Under the pieces are notes generated by a model. It searched no databases, was not told where the DNA came from, and saw nothing but the letters and a program-made list of their open reading frames with translations. A stretch of 54,554 nucleotides of DNA from Bacillus pseudomycoides (GTDB lineage: Bacteria > Bacillota > Bacilli > Bacillales > Bacillaceae_G): assembly GCF_002551005.1 (NCBI RefSeq), contig NZ_NVOY01000042.1, forward strand, positions 1 through 54,554, written 5' to 3'. Below are positions 52,001 through 54,554 of this stretch, piece by piece. The position numbers were made by a program, and so were the translations under genes. How positions within the stretch are numbered: the first letter of the stretch is position 1; every line of letters starts with the position of its first letter.

Positions 52001-52386
52001 AAGCATTGCAGCATGGAGGACATTTGTATACACATTCATTTGTACTAGGTGCCCAAGATATAAGGTGGCTTCGAAAAGAACATGTTCATAATATTTTAGA
52101 CATTATCCTGATGTATGATAAGGAAGCGAAATATGACCCAACGTTAGAAGAAACTTCTGATGAGTTATTGCGATTACTTGTGGATGAAATTGAACAGTAT
52201 TTTAAAGCTTATTACGGGACTGGTGCAGAATTAGCAGCTAAAAAAGAAGCAGCTTTATTTGTAAAGCAACTATGGAATCGCTCATATGCGAAAGAATTTG
52301 TTGATCCAAACAGTGCACCATATAAGAAATGGTTACATCTTCTTAATATCCAAATAGAAGAGGAAGATACAAAAACGAATGTTTAA
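49024..52386 (+). CDS. Tubulin/FtsZ-like GTPase-domain protein (Tubulin_2 type) with long helical body
   Basis: A 1120-residue cytosolic protein. The first ~200 residues carry tubulin-superfamily loops: GLGGIGS (11-17), FDTDINTL (40-47), GAGQLR (94-99) and the G-box AGGTGSGM (146-153), equal to GGGTGTG of FtsZ. From about 380 to 800 it is charged and helical with likely coiled coils (LNRLQRECKISAAKLKIAEQ). The rest is unassigned. It probably binds GTP and polymerises or senses through the membrane vWA partner. The start is ATG 49024, as GGAAGGTGA at 49010-49018 fits it; the in-frame GTG 49015 lies inside that site. No FtsZ-type cell-division neighbours are present. Confidence 0.8.
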   Translation: MDFQVPTILIGLGGIGSTITHDIYRKLPPERRKKVAMHVFDTDINTLSHFQHIRKFVTQTSSSKTPREYIAEDPTIPDWFPIDPTILDKPLTEGAGQLRVISRLALRAAMKEDKLTSFWQEIEKIFPVTSDKTEYGVRVIIITSLAGGTGSGMFLQIALYLREMLRKKLQHHNILIRGAFLLPDALVKTRTISGKEFEAVQANGYASLKELHAITLGSTGELSRRGGVTIELEYRPDQVDEDGRTNHTIMQHHLPYNYCFLYDYENLHGHHLNSLSDYMEQITNTIYLQLFSPMSTSHFAQEDNQIQQLADSNGKARYCGAGVAKLIYPYENVLRYCALKWAVQGLDESWLHLDRLFLEKKSRYEQDVHRGMQREKPERGKSLLEDLEHLATRPEQAHVFYKQMYYEAREGAEGGKIGISKAKLFLESVESYVQRTVQKDEELNRLQRECKISAAKLKIAEQMKGEVARVDHAVRLYAYAIPSRVHEHVTTLVYDIIEADRFTPSGSEGQSYQLNTWFLKKTDPVHPVAARYMLYEIRKLLTEKMNRLHENNEQKRNLIQNYDKKFNVSNIEGTVTAVRRVELAQQQGWIGKVFHNEQRMFRKEFQDIATQYVHKLNEYRKEMLLELVYQSLYQAVDKMIQYWERFFDNLQETRENLLLDIQKRSKEFEGKTNPTNVYVLADERMQEEIWNDIHHHVNNGVLPKEISAEIYMSLYREYCREAGAEEGQSRKVEDFYRKHILTYCEKELQERYRDKLELNIIEALRKEATIQRRDMTEYVSEKIEDLLHLASPFIPKVAHHRELQYWGIHPFVQQELNEEALQEMFQEKETVDKAFSPYEIVCYRAHYGLSLQDFPKLSFGHIVNGYVNEKGDYFQAYYRRVNKLNIRKSNLTPHLDKYWHLPAFMPDLNATQTKLDYEKCNRALLYAYIYRWFSLAAVDGQFVYQYNGVGRSSLIQSMGKNVTNEGYKLHRALLHNPFIYENIISRFEEEQEKALQHGGHLYTHSFVLGAQDIRWLRKEHVHNILDIILMYDKEAKYDPTLEETSDELLRLLVDEIEQYFKAYYGTGAELAAKKEAALFVKQLWNRSYAKEFVDPNSAPYKKWLHLLNIQIEEEDTKTNV

Positions 52387-52442
52387 GGAAAGATAGGGAA
52401 TCCTTAATTTTGGAATGTATTATTTTGAAAAGAGGGATTCTC

Positions 52443-52583
52443 ATGCCGTTTCTTGGAAGTGTGTACCAAGTGTTTGGATTGTATGCAGAAATTTATCATG
52501 CAATGGTTTGTATGGAGAATAAAGATACTCAATCTATTGATGACAGTACTAGTAAAGATGAAAATGAGACTGTAGATGAATAA
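52443..52583 (+). CDS. 46-aa acidic protein, last gene of the vWA-tubulin operon
   Basis: The ORF reads PFLGSVYQVFGLYAEIYHAM then ENKDTQSIDDSTSKDENETV. A short hydrophobic or amphipathic head (residues 2-25) is followed by an acidic, disordered tail. AAGAGGG at 52430-52436 is well placed. It lies 56 nt after the tubulin-like gene and directly before the terminator, so it is probably the third member of the operon. Unrecognised. Confidence 0.6.
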   Translation: MPFLGSVYQVFGLYAEIYHAMVCMENKDTQSIDDSTSKDENETVDE

Positions 52584-52587
52584 TAAA

Positions 52588-52618
52588 GAACATGCAGGTT
52601 TACCTGCATGTTCTTTTC
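52588..52618 (+). terminator. Terminator of the vWA-tubulin operon
   Basis: GAACATGCAGGT pairs perfectly with ACCTGCATGTTC around TT, followed by TTTTCGTTTT. Confidence 0.88.
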
Positions 52619-52624
52619 GTTTTC

Positions 52625-52768
52625 TTATAGTTTCACAACATTCTTTGACTGGGTTGCTGTTAACTTGTTTGCATGCAATTTGTTGTTAACATTACTACCG
52701 TTTGATGCTTTCATGCATTCAAATCCTTTTTCACTTTTAAACCATTGTACTGTCCTGGTTGTTTTCAT
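52625..52768 (-). CDS. 47-aa protein with a cold-shock-like N terminus
   Basis: Starting at ATG 52766-52768 (AAAGGTTG upstream), it reads MKTTRTVQWFKSEKGFECMK. That resembles the first beta-strand and RNP1 start of cold-shock proteins (GKVKWFNxEKGFGFI). After KGF the sequence leaves the family (SNVNNKLHANKLTATQSKNV), and the ~67-residue OB fold cannot be completed. Either a truncated or frameshifted csp or a separate small family. It is convergent with the vWA operon. Confidence 0.45.
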   Translation of the reverse strand: MKTTRTVQWFKSEKGFECMKASNGSNVNNKLHANKLTATQSKNVVKL

Positions 52769-52917
52769 ATAAACAACCTTTAAAATATTACTAAAGGTGT
52801 GTCTCTTATTTATATAAACCAAGCAAATATAAGCATATATTTAAATTTGTTATCGTTTTTACGTTAAAACGGAAGATAAGAACAGTAAATGTTCATTATC
52901 GTTTTTGAAACCTCAAA

Positions 52918-53000
52918 ACAACGAAAGCCCTACCTCTCTTTCGTCCTTACGGCTCCGATGACCGCGCCAGTATGAATCGGGATATCCAAAAACAATGATT
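52918..53000. other. GC-rich islet of unknown nature
   Basis: Inside AT-rich DNA, an ~80-bp block (ACGAAAGCCCTACCTC to GAATCGGGATATCC) has much higher G+C. One + frame reads RKPYLSFVLTAPMTAPV before TGA and stays open afterwards to 53086 (WINEPHRILSSMGIKSGENN), which suggests a decayed coding fragment; alternatively it is a structured RNA. GAAAG and CTTTC can pair locally. No riboswitch class I know matches. Confidence 0.3.
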
Positions 53001-53086
53001 GGATAAATGAACCTCATCGTATACTTAGTAGTATGGGAATAAAAAGTGGTGAGAATAATTCATTTAGAGGAAAAAGAATTTTTTAG

Positions 53087-53243
53087 AAGGTAATGTTCCT
53101 ATAATCAAATCGTAATTTTAATCATAGCATATTTAGATTCATAAAGCAAAAAAAACAAAATAGATGTTAGGCTATTTTGTCGTTTTAGGTATCTTATATA
53201 ATTATAAATCCAGTTCAAAATGGTTTTAAAAGAAGTTCTTTAC
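53087..53243. other. AT-rich spacer below carD
   Basis: ATAGATGTTAGGCTATTTTGTCG near 53160 has a weak hairpin (AAATAG/CTATTT) that could terminate the minus-strand carD transcript. Nothing else recognised. Confidence 0.3.
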
Positions 53244-53720
53244 CTAGCCGACTTTCGTATTTAATAACTCAATTGCCTGATTTTCAGTAATTCCTTTAAT
53301 TAAACTCAATTCACTAATTAAAATTTTTTGTGCGTTGTCTAACATTTGCTTTTCACTTGTATTAAGTGCCCTTACTTTATTCCTGCGTATTAAGTCACGT
53401 ACTACTTCAGCGCCTTCTTGGATTTCGCCCGTCTTCATTTTTTCCATGTTTTGAGTATATCTTTGCTTCCATGAGAGTGAGTTATCTGATTCACCGTATT
53501 GAAAAATCAGTAGTACATTTTCTAATGTGAGCATATCGGCAATTAGTCGTATGCGTGATTGGATCATTTTTTTCATGGGGATCATTACTTCCATATTACT
53601 AATGGGTATTCTTATTACAAAATATTTTTGTTTTTCTCCTAGAATTTCTTTTTCTTCTATGCCTTCAATGACACCTGCTCCATGCATTGGATAAACAATT
53701 TTATCGCCAATTTGAAACAA
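53244..53720 (-). CDS. CarD-family RNA-polymerase-binding transcription regulator
   Basis: A 158-residue CarD/CdnL-TRCF-like protein. The N-terminal Tudor-like RNA-polymerase-interaction domain is FQIGDKIVYPMHGAGVIEGI and continues to KYFVIRIPISNMEVMIPMKK; the helical C-terminal domain follows (LSWKQRYTQNMEKMKTGEIQ). It would modulate promoter opening. The frame is open upstream, but TTG 53720 is chosen because GGAGGTGG lies 5 nt before it and family members begin MFQIGD. Its neighbours give no hint of target promoters. Confidence 0.87.
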   Translation of the reverse strand: MFQIGDKIVYPMHGAGVIEGIEEKEILGEKQKYFVIRIPISNMEVMIPMKKMIQSRIRLIADMLTLENVLLIFQYGESDNSLSWKQRYTQNMEKMKTGEIQEGAEVVRDLIRRNKVRALNTSEKQMLDNAQKILISELSLIKGITENQAIELLNTKVG

Positions 53721-53865
53721 ATAATCCACCTCCATATATGGTAACCTTCTTAATTCTACCACATATAAGATGATAAGTAAAATTTAATATAATACCACAA
53801 AATAATTATCAGAGTCAATAAATTTAGTTTGATTTTATATGTTTTTTTTGATGAAAGAAAATTAC

Positions 53866-54046
53866 TGCTACATACATTCGTAGAAGCGCTGGTAAACCTA
53901 ACGAATTATGAAATTGATATACGTTATGAAAAACGTAGTACAATCTTAACGACCAACATTAACTTTAAAGCCTGGGATGAAGTTTTCTAGGATACAAAAT
54001 TAATACACCACGCCACTGCCGTTAGCATTGTGTGACAATCATATCG
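53866..54046 (+). pseudogene. Relic of an IS21-family istB gene
   Basis: The frame reads EALVNLTNYEIDIRYEKRST then ILTTNINFKAWDEVF, TAG, and continues DTKLIHHATAVSIV with further stops. RYEKRSTILTTN and the later HHATA are the C-terminal sensor-2 part of IstB AAA+ helper ATPases (usual form RYExxSTIxTSN... LLHHA). The 5' part and istA are missing, and in-frame stops show decay. Confidence 0.65.
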
Positions 54047-54079
54047 AATTAAGGATCATTTTAGCAAAGAGAAAGAATA

Positions 54080-54135
54080 ATTTTGTACATTCTTAAACAA
54101 GCGAAAGTGTACATGTTTAGGTTGACACTTACAGG
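54080..54135 (+). mobile_element. Probable right end of the IS21-type relic
   Basis: TTTTGTACATTCTTAAACAAG is followed by GTGTACATGTTTAGGTTGACA, two TGTACA-type repeats spaced as at IS21-family ends, directly downstream of the istB relic. The left end is not in the window. Confidence 0.5.
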
Positions 54136-54159
54136 ATAAAATTTACAATTTAAAAAGAA

Positions 54160-54470
54160 GGACAAGAGGGGAGGAACTGACGATAGTTATTAAAAAAATG
54201 TATGAAAGCTAAAATCTTTTCTAATAATGACAGGAAGTTATTTAGTAAAAAAGAGGATAAATCTGTTTTTTAAAAATCAGAAATATAAAAATATTGAAAA
54301 TAGATTGGTCTATATTCTATATCCGTACATTTTCAGGGTAGTCGTAGTAAAAATAGAAACTTAAATATGAGGTTCGTATATTAAGAAAGCCTGCTAGAAA
54401 TTTGTTTTTTTGTATGGTTTAAAATTAGGGGGGAAGGGTGTAATTTATATGAGATTATATCAGTCAGAGC
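54160..54470. other. Intergenic DNA with no recognised gene
   Basis: AT-rich, stops in all frames. An ORF of only 10 codons (ATG at about 54450) follows GGGGGGAAGGGTG and ends at the repeat border. No RNA or transposon similarity seen. Confidence 0.4.
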
Positions 54471-54478
54471 GTTTCGTT

Positions 54479-54554
54479 TGATAAAGTGAAACTTTAATCA
54501 GTGGGGGTTTTCTTTATCCCCCACTGATTATCAGCCCTCACCAATCGGGCTTTT
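54479..54554 (-). repeat. Second bcr1-like repeat, cut by the window end
   Basis: GATAAAGTGAAACTTTAATC and CCAATCGGGCTTTT match the copy at 22099, in the same direction. The terminal hairpin here is better preserved: AATCAGTGGGGG pairs with CCCCCACTGATT. Confidence 0.65.

Noticed and set aside
52918-53000. Cyclic-di-GMP, fluoride or guanidine riboswitch
   Set aside because: The conserved bases of those aptamers could not be matched on either strand, and the neighbouring genes do not fit.
1-54554. CRISPR arrays, tRNA or rRNA genes, prophage modules
   Set aside because: No regularly spaced direct repeats, cloverleaf-like segments, rRNA sequence or phage structural genes were seen anywhere in the window.

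Overview
The window reads as Bacillus cereus-group chromosome. It is low-GC DNA with strong AAGGAGG-type ribosome binding sites and Bacillus endospore genes (sspN, tlp, a SleL/YaaH-type cortex-lytic enzyme). It carries the conserved Bacillus block yneN-like / sspN / tlp / yneP / yneR / plsY / yneT / parE / parC, and two copies of a ~150-bp intergenic repeat that looks like bcr1 of this group.

Layout. 1-80 is probably the 3' tail of an IS200/IS605 tnpB element. 184-4550 holds a quinone-oxidoreductase-like gene, a zinc-ribbon protein, tiny ORFs, a nested inverted-repeat element and a complete IS1182-type insertion sequence inside a terminator-like hairpin. 4558-7057 is a GC-richer, apparently imported PadR / DUF1048 / DrrA-DrrB-like efflux cassette whose ATPase is broken by a small frameshifting deletion. 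7058-8056 is a graveyard of gene fragments. 8057-10433 has a histidine phosphatase, a HAD hydrolase and two GNAT acetyltransferases. 10539-11173 is a pair of small membrane proteins.

11387-27013 is the conserved core: thiol-disulfide oxidoreductase, DEDDh exonuclease, FbpB-like protein, spore proteins, SleL, thioesterase, HesB-like YneR, PlsY, CoA-binding YneT and topoisomerase IV. Anaerobic ribonucleotide reductase (nrdD-nrdG), an orphan response regulator and an HtrA-type protease sit between plsY and yneT. 27157-34780 encodes a branched-chain amino-acid-type ABC importer (livJHMGF), a Gfo/Idh/MocA oxidoreductase and a second, stand-alone livJ paralogue. 34808-37254 is a TetR-regulated ABC-2 exporter with two palindromic operators flanking its promoter. 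37898-43606 holds three tandem oppA-type lipoproteins, each with its own copy of the same promoter and hairpin/CodY-like leader. 43903-46589 has a methyltransferase, two hypotheticals and a P1-family peptidase.

46910-52583 is the most unusual block. A secreted, membrane-anchored von Willebrand A protein is followed after 17 nt by a 1120-residue protein with tubulin/FtsZ-type GTP-binding loops (including GGTGSG) and a long helical body, and then by a 46-residue acidic protein, all before one terminator. This looks like an envelope-linked tubulin-like cytoskeletal system. After it come a cold-shock-like micro-ORF, a CarD-type RNA-polymerase regulator, an IS21 istB relic and a bcr1-like repeat cut by the window edge.

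Functions are read from motifs and gene order recalled from family knowledge. No database search was possible.
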